This document shows, in pieces, positions 1-8,642 of a DNA stretch of 49,296 nucleotides. Both the position numbers and the translations under genes were made by a program. Position 1 is the stretch's first letter; each line of letters starts with the position of its first letter. The DNA is from CAG-1031 sp964391735 (GTDB lineage Bacteria; Bacteroidota; Bacteroidia; Bacteroidales; Muribaculaceae): the NCBI GenBank assembly GCA_964391735.1, contig CAYMNF010000006.1, positions 1 through 49,296 on the forward strand, given 5' to 3'. The notes below the pieces were generated by a model. The model made no database searches. It was not told where the DNA came from and worked only from the letters and a program-made list of their open reading frames with translations.

Positions 1-51
1 ACCTGACTGTTAATCAGGGGGTCGTTGGTTCAAGCCCATCCTGAAGCGCCA
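1..51 (+). tRNA. tRNA-Asn (GTT), 5' part missing
   Basis: This is the 3' portion of a tRNA, cut by the window edge. Bases 2-6 and 14-18 form the anticodon stem (CCTGA/TCAGG) and the loop at 7-13 carries the anticodon GTT at 9-11, so it reads asparagine codons. The T arm is at 24-40 with loop TTCAAGC and one T-T mismatch. The 3' acceptor strand is 41-47, followed by discriminator G48 and an encoded CCA at 49-51. The D arm and 5' acceptor strand lie outside the window. Confidence 0.93.
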
Positions 52-83
52 AAAAGGCTGTGTCGTGGTGACACGGCCTTTTT
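52..83 (+). terminator. Intrinsic terminator of the tRNA transcript
   Basis: A 12-bp stem (arms 53-64 and 70-81, one G-T pair, loop GTGGT) directly follows the tRNA CCA end and runs into a T tract at 79-83. Its position leaves little doubt that it ends the tRNA transcript. Confidence 0.85.
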
Positions 84-97
84 GTTTAACAAACAAC

Positions 98-123
98 GCC
101 GCCGTGAACAATGCCGCCGTGAA
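98..123. repeat. Short tandem direct repeat
   Basis: The 11-mer GCCGCCGTGAA occurs at 98-108 and again at 113-123, a period of 15 bases. It lies in the gap between the tRNA terminator and the first gene. No function is evident and it may be chance. No clear promoter was found in 84-259. Confidence 0.5.
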
Positions 124-259
124 AGGGGACGGTTCAGTTGCCCCACCCACATCGGTTTTTTGTCGGCGATTGTCACCTTTGCAGACATCGTGCGTCTTAT
201 AGATGAACGAGGCCTCATAAAACATTTGTATAATCCTTTTAAACAATATCCCTGATATT

Positions 260-667
260 ATGGCAAATGCTCTTGAAAGTATATTTATCTGCGTGGTTCT
301 CCCCGTATCAATCGTCCTGATTTGCTATCTGGCACAAATCAACAATGACAACAAACGCGCCAAGGTGTTGATAAAGGCCATCGAGGCCAACAACAATATC
401 GACGCCGACAAATTAGCCAGCGCTCTGCAACGTCCGCGCAAGACCCCGCGCGAGATCTTTAACCGCCGCCTGTTGCGCGGATGCATCTTCTCGCTTGTCG
501 GGTTGGCCCTGATGATTGCAAGTGTGGTAAAAGGCATTCTTGCACATGACTTTGAGGTTGACGGCTTCACAATACCCTGCACCCTTGGCGGCGTCCTGGT
601 GGCAATAGGCATCAGCTTCCTGATTGTCTGCTATATGAACCGTCAGTATCTCACTGAGAAGGAATAA
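260..667 (+). CDS. Small membrane protein, DUF6249-like
   Basis: The 135-residue product has a hydrophobic N-terminal helix (about residues 5-25), a charged cytoplasmic stretch (about 30-75, rich in Lys, Arg and Asp), and two more membrane helices near 74-93 and 103-125. This helix-loop-two-helix plan resembles Bacteroidetes DUF6249 proteins, which are often found beside ECF sigma factor genes; the family call is from memory of the type and is tentative. The gene ends 12 bases before the sigma factor gene and is probably co-transcribed with it. A role in the same envelope-sensing circuit is inference only. The ATG at 260 gives a natural hydrophobic start. Confidence 0.8.
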   Translation: MANALESIFICVVLPVSIVLICYLAQINNDNKRAKVLIKAIEANNNIDADKLASALQRPRKTPREIFNRRLLRGCIFSLVGLALMIASVVKGILAHDFEVDGFTIPCTLGGVLVAIGISFLIVCYMNRQYLTEKE

Positions 668-679
668 CAGAGACAGCGC

Positions 680-1177
680 ATGACTCGGCAGCAGTTTATC
701 ACACTGGTCGAGGAGACCCGTGGGGCGTTCAGAGGTTTTCTGAATGCCCTGTGCTGCGGTGATACCTCTACTGCCGACGACATTGCCCAGGAGGCCTATC
801 TCAAGGCCTACATGACGTGTGACAAACTTCAAGAGCCTGAAAAGTTCAAATCCTGGATCTTCCGCATCGGCTACACGACCTTTATTGACGGGAAGCGCAA
901 AATTCGCCCCTGTGTCGAGTATAATGACGCCGTTGATGTCATTGACGACTCAGTGCCTGCCGAGCATCGTGAACAGCAGGTAACCGCGCTGTATGCCGCT
1001 CTGAACCGCCTGTCACCGGCCGAACGCACCGCCCTGGCCCTCTTCTACCTGCAAGACTACTCAATCAAGGAGATTGCGCGCATCGTCAAGGCCGGCGAGA
1101 GTGCCGTAAAGCAGCACCTGTCACGCGGTCGCCGCCATTTGCGTGAAATCCTTCCCCCTGACATTCTAACCCCGTAA
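680..1177 (+). CDS. RNA polymerase ECF sigma factor
   Basis: The 165-residue protein has the two-domain plan of group 4 (ECF) sigma-70 factors. Region 2 is at about residues 10-75, including the DDIAQEAYLKAY segment and the KFKSWIFRIGY segment that contact core polymerase and the -10 element. Region 4 is at about 103-155, with a helix-turn-helix around LSPAERTALALFYLQDYS and KEIARIVKAGESAVKQHLSR. It would direct polymerase to a small regulon. It sits 12 bases after a small membrane protein gene and 13 bases before a one-gene partner that looks like an anti-sigma factor. The target promoters cannot be told from this window. Length is normal for the family. Confidence 0.95.
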   Translation: MTRQQFITLVEETRGAFRGFLNALCCGDTSTADDIAQEAYLKAYMTCDKLQEPEKFKSWIFRIGYTTFIDGKRKIRPCVEYNDAVDVIDDSVPAEHREQQVTALYAALNRLSPAERTALALFYLQDYSIKEIARIVKAGESAVKQHLSRGRRHLREILPPDILTP

Positions 1178-1190
1178 ATAGCCCCATACC

Positions 1191-1592
1191 ATGCAACAAT
1201 TTGATGACCGACTAAGGAAACTTTTCAAGGAGACAGCCCCGAGCTCTGCCTCGGATGCTGAATTCATGTCACGACTACTGAAGAACATGGAGGCTGTCGA
1301 GGGGGTAAAACAACATGTGGCGTCACTGCATAAGCGCAACCGCATTGCCCTTGTGGCGGCGGTGATGGCCGGCTTCATCACAGGCGTTCTGTGCACTTGG
1401 CTACTGCCGGTGCTCGGCAACCTGCCGTCAATGTTCAACATCACCCTGCAACCCACGCGCATCTATTCGATTACTATTGACTGGCGCATACTGGGGTGGT
1501 TGGTTTCGGGGGCGCTGTGTGTGCTGGCGGCAATGCAGACCTACGGCATAACCCTGGCACGCTTAGCCAAGATACACGCCAAAATCAGGTAA
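1191..1592 (+). CDS. Probable membrane anti-sigma factor
   Basis: The 133-residue product is not a recognised family. The first 50 residues are charged and start with a short helical motif (QFDDRLRKLFKE), followed by two strongly hydrophobic segments at about 48-68 and 99-118. A short cytoplasmic head followed by membrane helices, encoded immediately downstream of an ECF sigma factor, is the usual arrangement of an anti-sigma factor that holds the sigma factor at the membrane. This role is inferred from position and topology, not from a detected domain. Its last 8 bases overlap the 3' end of the convergent gene on the other strand, and no terminator separates the two. Confidence 0.75.
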   Translation: MQQFDDRLRKLFKETAPSSASDAEFMSRLLKNMEAVEGVKQHVASLHKRNRIALVAAVMAGFITGVLCTWLLPVLGNLPSMFNITLQPTRIYSITIDWRILGWLVSGALCVLAAMQTYGITLARLAKIHAKIR

Positions 1593-2568
1593 CCACGCGC
1601 CAGATGAAAATGGCGGTGTAGGCCACGGGCAGCAGAAGCATCAACAGATATACCCGGCGCGTGATGTATATCTCGTTGCAATGCGCAACCTGTATGGCTG
1701 CCAACGCGTTTAGCAGGGTCACGTAAAAGATAAAGTTGGTGAAGTCCACAAAGAGCATTACAGCTGTCAAGACTGACACCACCGTCAAAAAACCGTTGAA
1801 GGCGCGGGCCCGGGCGTTGAAAGAGTATATCTTGGCCGAGGCAAAAAAGCCGGCAAAAAGGGCCACCAACAGTGTCAGCCCTATAGCCGCCACCGCCGGG
1901 AGCGCCTCAAGCAGGTCGGCAGCCTCAAGCTCAAAGATGAATTGCGGGCTTGTGACGGGCCCGTAGTCAAAGGCCCACCATAACCACCAAGGGGTGGCGA
2001 TACCCACCAGGGCTGCCACGATATTGCGCAGGTTGAGGATGCGCATTTGCGTGCACCCCACAAAAAGGATAGGAAGATAGACCGTGAACCCGTATTGTAC
2101 CAATGTGCCCGCCGAGGTCAATAAAAAGGCCGCAAAAACACGGCGGGAGGTGTTGCCGGGGGCGTTGTAGCAGCTGTATAGCAGCATCATTGAGCACAAT
2201 ACCACCGGTGCCAGCAGTGCCCCACCCTGCAGCGCCCCCGTCAGTACCGGCATTGATGCCGTCATCACCAGGAATAACCCGATATATGAGACGGAATAGG
2301 CCCGCAGAATGTTAAACTGCATGGTCATGAACCACAGCGCCCAACAGGCGCAGCCCAGCAAGCACAGGGTGGCAAAGAATGTTGCGAACCCGTCGGGGTC
2401 AAACCACTCGTTGGGGGATGCAATGGCCAACCCGCGGTCACCCTCGGGGGGCGAGACGACATCCATCGACACCCCGGCGAAGGCCATAACAAGGGCGACA
2501 ACCGCCAACAGCACCGTGTAGGCGTTTGAGAGGGTGAAGCGTGTTATGACAGCCTCGCGAAAGGTCAT
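1585..2568 (-). CDS. Polytopic inner membrane protein of unknown function
   Basis: The 327-residue protein is mostly hydrophobic, with about nine or ten predicted membrane segments and only short polar loops. A loop near residues 38-57 contains a VVSPPEGDRG segment and an acidic stretch. It resembles the DUF6427 class of Bacteroidetes membrane proteins found next to nucleotide metabolism genes, but I cannot confirm this from memory. It starts 16 bases after purD and is probably the last gene of an rlmL-type methyltransferase/purD operon. Its end overlaps the convergent anti-sigma-like gene by 8 bases. No substrate can be proposed. Confidence 0.8.
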   Translation of the reverse strand: MTFREAVITRFTLSNAYTVLLAVVALVMAFAGVSMDVVSPPEGDRGLAIASPNEWFDPDGFATFFATLCLLGCACWALWFMTMQFNILRAYSVSYIGLFLVMTASMPVLTGALQGGALLAPVVLCSMMLLYSCYNAPGNTSRRVFAAFLLTSAGTLVQYGFTVYLPILFVGCTQMRILNLRNIVAALVGIATPWWLWWAFDYGPVTSPQFIFELEAADLLEALPAVAAIGLTLLVALFAGFFASAKIYSFNARARAFNGFLTVVSVLTAVMLFVDFTNFIFYVTLLNALAAIQVAHCNEIYITRRVYLLMLLLPVAYTAIFIWRVVT

Positions 2569-2584
2569 TATCGGTTAAGGGTGT

Positions 2585-3859
2585 TTATCTTACCAGGTCT
2601 TGCCCGATGTCATGCCTGAAGGCCTTGGTGTCAAACTTGATGTCCTTTTCAATACCCTGATAGGCCTGCTCGATGGCTGCAGGCAAGGTATCAGCAAGGG
2701 CGGTGGCCGTGGCTACGCGTCCCCCGGTGGCCTGTAAGACCCCCTCGGGTGACAGGGTTGTCCCGGCCTGGAAAACTATGCGCCCGTCTTTGGGGCATAC
2801 CTCCATAACGGCCCCTTTGGGGTAATGACCCGGGTAGCCGCGGTTAACGGCCACAACTGAGACACAGCTGCGTGGGTCAACCTCCAACCCGGTGTCACCC
2901 AGGTCACCGGCGGCAGCGGCGGCAAGCAATGCCACCAGGTCTGAGGATATGCGGGGCATCACACTCTCGGTCTCGGGGTCACCCATGCGCACATTGTATT
3001 CAATGACCTTGGGCTCGCCACCAACATTCATCAGGCCGAAAAATATGAATCCGCGATAATCGATGCAGGCTTTTTGCAGTCCCTCAAGGGTCGGCTCGAT
3101 TATCTGCTCACGCACTTTCTGCATAAAGGCATCATCGGCAAACGGAACGGGGCTTACCGACCCCATTCCCCCGGTATTGGGTCCGGTATCGCCATCCCCT
3201 ACCCGCTTGTAGTCCTTGGCAACGGGAAGCAGACGATAACCGCCACGGCCATCGGTGATGACGAACACCGAGCATTCTATGCCGTCAAGGAACTCCTCGA
3301 TGACCACAGTATTGCCGGCCTCGCCAAACATGCCGTCAAGCATACGTGTCAGGCTCTCTTTGGCCTCGTCAAGGGTGGGAAGTATCAGTACCCCCTTACC
3401 GGCAGCAAGACCGTCGGCTTTCAGCACGTACGGGGGTTGCAGCCCCTCAAGGTACTCCAGGCCCTGTTGTAAGGTGGCTGCGGTGACGGTGTGGTAGCGG
3501 GCTGTTGGGATGTGGTTGTCAGCCATGAAACGCTTGGCAAAGTCCTTGCTACCTTCCAGGCGCGCGCCATCAGCACCGGGGCCGACAAACAGGACTCCGG
3601 GGCACTCGCGAGCCAACGCCTCACGCAGGCCACCAACAAGGGGGTCTTCATTGCCGGCTACCACCATGTCAATATCATGGTCGGTAACAAAACGGCATAC
3701 ACCCGCAAAGTCCATGGGGTTGACAGGCACATTTTCACCATATTCCCCCGTTCCCCCGTTCCCCGGGGCAATGTATAGGCGGGTACATAACGGGCTTTGG
3801 CTCATTTTCCATGCCAGGGCAGACTCGCGGCCGCCGCTTCCCAACAACAATATATTCAT
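2585..3859 (-). CDS. purD: Phosphoribosylamine-glycine ligase (GAR synthetase)
   Basis: The 424-residue protein catalyses the second step of de novo purine synthesis: ATP-dependent joining of glycine to 5-phosphoribosylamine. The N-terminal motif ILLLGSGGRESALAWK, the ATP-grasp core with YVLKADGLAAGKGVL (about residue 145) and the metal-binding segment EYNVRMGDPETE (about 287) are all visible. The C-terminal domain ends with a normal QAYQGI segment. Length is typical. It lies 31 bases after the methyltransferase gene and 16 bases before a membrane protein gene. purA, another purine gene, is about 5 kb upstream in the same minus-strand block, though with other genes between. Confidence 0.97.
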   Translation of the reverse strand: MNILLLGSGGRESALAWKMSQSPLCTRLYIAPGNGGTGEYGENVPVNPMDFAGVCRFVTDHDIDMVVAGNEDPLVGGLREALARECPGVLFVGPGADGARLEGSKDFAKRFMADNHIPTARYHTVTAATLQQGLEYLEGLQPPYVLKADGLAAGKGVLILPTLDEAKESLTRMLDGMFGEAGNTVVIEEFLDGIECSVFVITDGRGGYRLLPVAKDYKRVGDGDTGPNTGGMGSVSPVPFADDAFMQKVREQIIEPTLEGLQKACIDYRGFIFFGLMNVGGEPKVIEYNVRMGDPETESVMPRISSDLVALLAAAAAGDLGDTGLEVDPRSCVSVVAVNRGYPGHYPKGAVMEVCPKDGRIVFQAGTTLSPEGVLQATGGRVATATALADTLPAAIEQAYQGIEKDIKFDTKAFRHDIGQDLVR

Positions 3860-3890
3860 CTGATGGCGATTTAAGTTTTAACAACTGTTC

Positions 3891-5378
3891 TTATTCCTCT
3901 TTCTTAGGGGTGGAAGCGGGGTTGTTATCATCCTTTCCACTGTTTTTGCGCCACCCCTTGCGTCCTTCCAAGAACTTCAATGCCCCGGGATTGCGACGCC
4001 CGGCCAGGGGATTCTCGCTTGCCTCGCGGCGTGGCCTGGGAGCTGACGGTGTGCGTTTTGAAGCCTCGGCGGCATCAAAGCGGCGCTTGATGCGCTCCCC
4101 GGGGGTCTGCGGGCGACGCGAGGGTGTGCGCTTGCCGGCACCTCCGCGCGTGTTTACGCCCTTGGGAGCCGTGCGCTCGGGGCCCTTCTTGCCCAACGAG
4201 CCTCCCTGGGCCTTGAAGCTGCGATAGTCACCGTCAAAGCTTACATATTCGCGCAGTTGGCAGTCGAGCTCACCGTTCTTGACATCAATTTTTTGTGAAG
4301 GGGTGAGGCCGATGAAGGCAAACTCCTCATCACGCATACCAATCACCCAGGCGTGATAGCCCTTGAACACGAACTTGAGTTTTCGGCCCAATTCGGCATA
4401 TATATCGCCCAAATCCTCAGGCTTCAGGCGCAACCCGTAGGGGGGATTCGTCACCAGGATGCCGGGGGTACCGGCCTCGGGGACATCCCCCTCGGTCCAC
4501 TCGGCAATGGAGCGGCGTGTAAGGGTAACGTATTTGGCGATGCCGGCACTCTTGAGGTTGCGCTCTGACATGTTGATGGCGTGCACCGACAGGTCTGTTC
4601 CCACAATGGGGTGGCGCACATCCCTCTCCTGCGAATCATCATCATAAATCGAGTCAAAGAGGTCGGCATCATAGTCGGGCCAACGCTGGAAGGCAAAGCT
4701 CTTGCGATAAATACCGGGCATGATGTTGGCGGCTATCAATGCCCCCTCAACCAGGAAAGTACCCGAGCCGCACATGGGGTCAACCAGCGGGCAGTCCCCG
4801 CGGTAGCCACTCTTCAACAGGATGCCGGCCGCCAGCACCTCGTTGATGGGGGCATCGGTCTGGGCCACACGGTAGCCGCGCTTGTGCAACGACTCGCCGC
4901 TTGAGTCTAACGACAACGTGACGCGGTCACCGGCTATGTGCACATTGAGCCTGACATCAGCCTCGTCAAGGCGCACGCCGGGGCGTTGTCCGCGCCCCAG
5001 CCGGTCCTCAAACCAGTCGGCGATAGCGTCCTTAACGCGATATGTCACGAAGCGTGAGTTGGGGAAGTCGTCGCTGTACACCACCGGGTCAACCGAGAAG
5101 GTCTTGTTCACATCCAGCCACTGACTCCAATCCAGTCCTTTGACAGCATCGTATAGCTGGTCGGTGTTCTCGGCCCGGAACTCGGCAATCGGTTTGAGGA
5201 TGCGCAGGGCCGTGCGGCATGCAAGGTTGGCACGGTACAGCATGGCCTTGTCGCCGGTAAATTGCACCATGCGGCGCCCCGGCTCAACGTTGGCCGCCCC
5301 GAGGGCACGAAGCTCCTCGGCAAGCACATCCTCAAGCCCTGTCAGGGTCTTGGCTATCATTTTAAACTGCTCGGACAT
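3891..5378 (-). CDS. rlmL: THUMP-domain 23S rRNA guanine-N2 methyltransferase (RlmL N-terminal type)
   Basis: The 495-residue protein has an N-terminal ferredoxin-like and THUMP region (about 1-155), then a class I SAM-dependent methyltransferase domain (about 160-385). The domain carries the motif LVDPMCGSGTFLVEGA and the catalytic NPPY motif in LVTNPPYGLRL. This matches the half of E. coli RlmL that makes m2G2445 in 23S rRNA; the second (RlmK) half is absent, as is usual in Bacteroidetes. From about residue 387 a tail of roughly 110 residues is rich in Lys, Arg, Gly and Pro and looks disordered; it probably adds RNA affinity. The gene starts 50 bases downstream of trmD, another RNA methyltransferase. 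Confidence 0.9.
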   Translation of the reverse strand: MSEQFKMIAKTLTGLEDVLAEELRALGAANVEPGRRMVQFTGDKAMLYRANLACRTALRILKPIAEFRAENTDQLYDAVKGLDWSQWLDVNKTFSVDPVVYSDDFPNSRFVTYRVKDAIADWFEDRLGRGQRPGVRLDEADVRLNVHIAGDRVTLSLDSSGESLHKRGYRVAQTDAPINEVLAAGILLKSGYRGDCPLVDPMCGSGTFLVEGALIAANIMPGIYRKSFAFQRWPDYDADLFDSIYDDDSQERDVRHPIVGTDLSVHAINMSERNLKSAGIAKYVTLTRRSIAEWTEGDVPEAGTPGILVTNPPYGLRLKPEDLGDIYAELGRKLKFVFKGYHAWVIGMRDEEFAFIGLTPSQKIDVKNGELDCQLREYVSFDGDYRSFKAQGGSLGKKGPERTAPKGVNTRGGAGKRTPSRRPQTPGERIKRRFDAAEASKRTPSAPRPRREASENPLAGRRNPGALKFLEGRKGWRKNSGKDDNNPASTPKKEE

Positions 5379-5428
5379 ATCGCTTTATTTCTATATTATG
5401 GTTTGTCAAAAAAAGTTATTCAGTTTCT

Positions 5429-6106
5429 TCAATCATCAAGCAACCCCGGTCGCAGACGGCGTGTGCGTTCCACAGCCTGCTCATGCAGCCACTTGCCGAT
5501 GTTTGCCTGGTGCCCCGACAGCAGGATATCGGGCACGCGCCACCCGTTGTACTCGGCGGGGCGGGTATACACCGGGGGCTCAAGCAGATTGTCCTGGAAT
5601 GAGTCGGTGAGGGCAGACTGCTCATCGCCCAAAGCCCCGGGGATAAGACGCACGACGGCATCGGCGATAACAGCCGCGGGCAACTCGCCGCCAGTCAGCA
5701 CATAGTCACCGATTGAGATTTCGCGGGTTATCAGGTGCTCACGTATGCGGTAGTCAATCCCCTTGTAGTGACCGCACAGTATCATCAGGTTTTGTGCCAG
5801 TGACAGGGTGTTGGCCATGGGCTGGGTCAGCACCTCGCCATCGGGAGCGGTGAAGATAATGTCGTCATACTCTCGCCGGGCCTTCAGGGCCGTGATGCAA
5901 CGGTCAACCGGCTCAATCTGCATCACCATGCCGGCAGCCCCGCCAAAGGGGTAATCGTCAACCTTGCGATAGCGGTTGGTGGTGTAGTCGCGCAGGTTAT
6001 GGACGTGGAACTCTACCAGCCCCTTGTCGGCGGCACGCTTCAGGATTGAGCACCCCAAGGGGGACTCAAGCATCTCAGGCAGCACTGTCAGGAAGTCAAT
6101 GCGCAT
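5429..6106 (-). CDS. trmD: tRNA (guanine-37-N1) methyltransferase
   Basis: The 225-residue SPOUT-class enzyme methylates G37 next to the anticodon and prevents frameshifting. The diagnostic knot region LILCGHYKGIDYRIREHL followed by EISIGDYVLTGGE is present at about residues 109-140, as is the N-terminal MRIDFLTVLPEML. The C-terminal domain carries LLSGHQANIGKWL. The usual rpsP-rimM-trmD-rplS context is missing: here trmD lies 20 bases after trpS and before an rRNA methyltransferase gene. Length is slightly shorter than E. coli TrmD, as is usual in this phylum. Confidence 0.97.
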   Translation of the reverse strand: MRIDFLTVLPEMLESPLGCSILKRAADKGLVEFHVHNLRDYTTNRYRKVDDYPFGGAAGMVMQIEPVDRCITALKARREYDDIIFTAPDGEVLTQPMANTLSLAQNLMILCGHYKGIDYRIREHLITREISIGDYVLTGGELPAAVIADAVVRLIPGALGDEQSALTDSFQDNLLEPPVYTRPAEYNGWRVPDILLSGHQANIGKWLHEQAVERTRRLRPGLLDD

Positions 6107-6126
6107 ATCTCAGTGCCGTAGGGGGG

Positions 6127-7200
6127 TCAATAAAATTTGCGGATGCCCATGGCTTGGCGAACCTCCTCAAGGGTCGTGGCGGCACGCTCACGGGCGCGCT
6201 CGGCACCGCGACGCAGCACCCTCCCTATGGTGGCGTCGTCGTTTTGCAGGTCGAGGATGCGCTCGCGTATAGGCAGGGTTACCTTCAGGATGTCGTCGGC
6301 AAGCTGCTTCTTGAGGTCGCCGTAGCGTATCGAGCAGTCGGCGTAGGCATCACGGAACTGTTGCACGACCTCTGGCCCGGAGGTGAGCTCAAGCAGGGTG
6401 AAGAGGTTTTCAACGGGCGCGCTTACCGGTTGGTTGGGCTCGGTGGGACCGGCATCGGTGACGGCGCGCATCACCTTTTTGCGTAATGTCTTTTCATCGT
6501 CAATGAGGTAGATGCAGTTGCCCTCGCTCTTACCCATCTTGCCTGATCCGTCAAGCCCGGGTACCTTAACGGCGTGGGCGCCAAAGTCAAAGTTCTGGGG
6601 TTCGGGGAACAGGTCCACGTTATAGAAACTGTTGAAGCGGCGGGCAAAACGGCGTGTCAGCTCAAGGTGCTGCTCCTGGTCTTTACCCACGGGTACATGG
6701 TTGGCCTTCTGTATCAGTATGTCAACAGCCATAAGGGTGGGATAGGTCAGCAACCCGGCATTGACGCGCTTGTTTGAATTTGTGCCGATAATCTGGCGCT
6801 CAATATCCTCATCGTCAGCGGCATTGTCACCGGCAACCTTGATACCCAATTGTTTGCGGGCCTTGTCCTTGAAGGATGCTGTGCGCATAAGCTCGCCGAT
6901 GCCCACGTGCATGTTCAGCAACAGGTACATCTCTGACACCTCGGGGACATCGCTCTGCACAAAGATGGTGGCCGTCTCAGGGTCAATACCGGCAGCGAGA
7001 TATTCAGCCACAATGTTGCGCACATTCCCGTGCAGGGCGGCGGGGTCAGGGTGGGTGGTGAGTGCGTGCAGGTCAGCTATAAAGTATAGACAGTCATAGT
7101 CATTTTGCATACGCACAAATTTGCTCAACGCACCATAGTAGTTGCCCAGATGCAGGTTTCCCGTAGCGCGTATACCACTTAAAACAATCTCTTTTGCCAT
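6127..7200 (-). CDS. trpS: Tryptophan-tRNA ligase
   Basis: The 357-residue class I aminoacyl-tRNA synthetase shows a HIGH-type motif in ATGNLHLGNYYGAL (about residues 11-24) and a KMSKS-type loop in GSGKMGKSEGN (about 218-228). The tryptophan-pocket segment YPTLMAVDILIQ and the ATP-contact segment VPVGKDQEQHLELTR are visible. It contains a moderately long insertion around residues 110-145, common in Bacteroidetes TrpS. It is separated from the CNNM/CBS gene by 31 bases and from trmD by 20, consistent with one operon. Confidence 0.97.
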   Translation of the reverse strand: MAKEIVLSGIRATGNLHLGNYYGALSKFVRMQNDYDCLYFIADLHALTTHPDPAALHGNVRNIVAEYLAAGIDPETATIFVQSDVPEVSEMYLLLNMHVGIGELMRTASFKDKARKQLGIKVAGDNAADDEDIERQIIGTNSNKRVNAGLLTYPTLMAVDILIQKANHVPVGKDQEQHLELTRRFARRFNSFYNVDLFPEPQNFDFGAHAVKVPGLDGSGKMGKSEGNCIYLIDDEKTLRKKVMRAVTDAGPTEPNQPVSAPVENLFTLLELTSGPEVVQQFRDAYADCSIRYGDLKKQLADDILKVTLPIRERILDLQNDDATIGRVLRRGAERARERAATTLEEVRQAMGIRKFY

Positions 7201-7231
7201 ATTTTGGGTTCGGTTTTAGTTTTCTGAATAT

Positions 7232-8554
7232 TTATTTATCTCGTTTTTGTGCCGAGTTGTCGTTTTTGTCATCGTCAGCCTCATCGGCGGGCTCAACGCG
7301 TATCAGCTCAAGCCTCGTTGCTGACCCCTTCAGTATGGTGAACCGGTAGGGGGGCAACGTCAGCACAGCTCCCTGGCGGGGAATCTCTCCGGTGGTCTCC
7401 ATAAGGTATCCGGCCAGGGTTTGATAGGCGTCATCCTCGGGGATATCAACCTTGTATTCCTCGTTGAGCAAGCGCACCTCTATGCGCCCCGAGAAGTCCC
7501 ACACGCCGGGAGCGACCTCCTTGGCGGTGACCGCCTCGCGGTCATGCTCATCCTTTATGTCGCCGAAAATCTCCTCCACAAGGTCTTCGAGGGTTACCAG
7601 CCCGGCGGTTCCGCCAAACTCGTCAAATACTATAGCCAGGGATTTCTTCTGCTGCAACAGCCGGCGCATCATCTTGTCGGCCAGCAGTGTCTCCGGGGCA
7701 AAGACAACCGGCTTGATCATGTCGCGCCAATCCACATCAGGCTCAAAAAGCTCTGACACGTGGATGTATCCCAGGATGTTGTCAATGTCACCGCGATACA
7801 CTACAATCTTTGAGCGGCCTGATGAGGTGAACAACTGCGACAACTCCTCACGGTCACACTCATCAACGTCAACAGCCACAATCTCGTTGCGCGGAATCAT
7901 GCACTCCCCCAACTCAGTCTCGCTGAAGTCAAGAGCATTATGGAACATACGCACCTCATTCTCGACTTCAACATTGTCACCACTCTCCTCGGCATTGTCA
8001 ATGCGGCTCTCGATGTAGCGGTTGAGGTCGCCCGTTGAGAGCAAATGCAGGGAGGTTGCCTCGCTGCGCATCCCCGCCAGACGCATCAACGCCCGCGAAA
8101 GGCGCGTGGTAAACCATGCCAAGGGGAACAGTACGACATAAAACAGCAACACCGGGACGGCGAACAGTTTGAGCGACGTGTTGGGGTTTATGCGGAAGAT
8201 ACTCTTGGGGAAGAACTCACCGACAAAAAGTATCACAAACGTTGAAATCAAGGTTGAGCACAACAACACCAGGGCCTGCCCGGGCAGCCGGGCCTCAAGC
8301 CACGGGTCAAGCAACGCGGCAGCCCCCATACCATAGACAACCAACATTATGTTGTTGCCAACAAGGATGGTGGAGATAAACAGCTGCTCCTGGCGATAAA
8401 ACAGATTGACGATTTTCCCCAACAAGCCGCCGCGCTTGACGGTGATGCCCGTGGCCACGCGGTCGCTGGTGATATAGGCTATCTCCACGCCCGAAAACAG
8501 AGCGCTGAACATAAGTGACACCAGGGCCACCAAAAGCCATTGCAGGGAGTTCAT
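7232..8554 (-). CDS. CNNM/CBS-domain membrane protein (hemolysin C / GldE-like family)
   Basis: The 440-residue protein has an N-terminal CNNM (DUF21) transmembrane domain (about 1-185) with the typical SALFSGVEIAYI start. A paired CBS domain follows (about 205-330, from MIPRNEIVAVDVDE to TLEDLVEEIFGDI) and then a C-terminal CorC_HlyC domain (about 345-420). Members of the family are linked to magnesium or cobalt export. The Bacteroidetes branch includes the protein called GldE in gliding species, but the usual GldE neighbours are absent, so I give no symbol. The last 20 residues are acidic and low in complexity. The gene follows purA with an 88-base gap that contains a small inverted repeat (ACCGAG/CTCGGT). 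Confidence 0.9.
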   Translation of the reverse strand: MNSLQWLLVALVSLMFSALFSGVEIAYITSDRVATGITVKRGGLLGKIVNLFYRQEQLFISTILVGNNIMLVVYGMGAAALLDPWLEARLPGQALVLLCSTLISTFVILFVGEFFPKSIFRINPNTSLKLFAVPVLLFYVVLFPLAWFTTRLSRALMRLAGMRSEATSLHLLSTGDLNRYIESRIDNAEESGDNVEVENEVRMFHNALDFSETELGECMIPRNEIVAVDVDECDREELSQLFTSSGRSKIVVYRGDIDNILGYIHVSELFEPDVDWRDMIKPVVFAPETLLADKMMRRLLQQKKSLAIVFDEFGGTAGLVTLEDLVEEIFGDIKDEHDREAVTAKEVAPGVWDFSGRIEVRLLNEEYKVDIPEDDAYQTLAGYLMETTGEIPRQGAVLTLPPYRFTILKGSATRLELIRVEPADEADDDKNDNSAQKRDK

Positions 8555-8642
8555 CTGTAAATCAAGTATCTCAAGGGAAATGTACGCATTATTTCAAGGT
8601 CTGCCGTGTGGGCAGGGGGAAGGAACACCGAGAATAGCTCGG

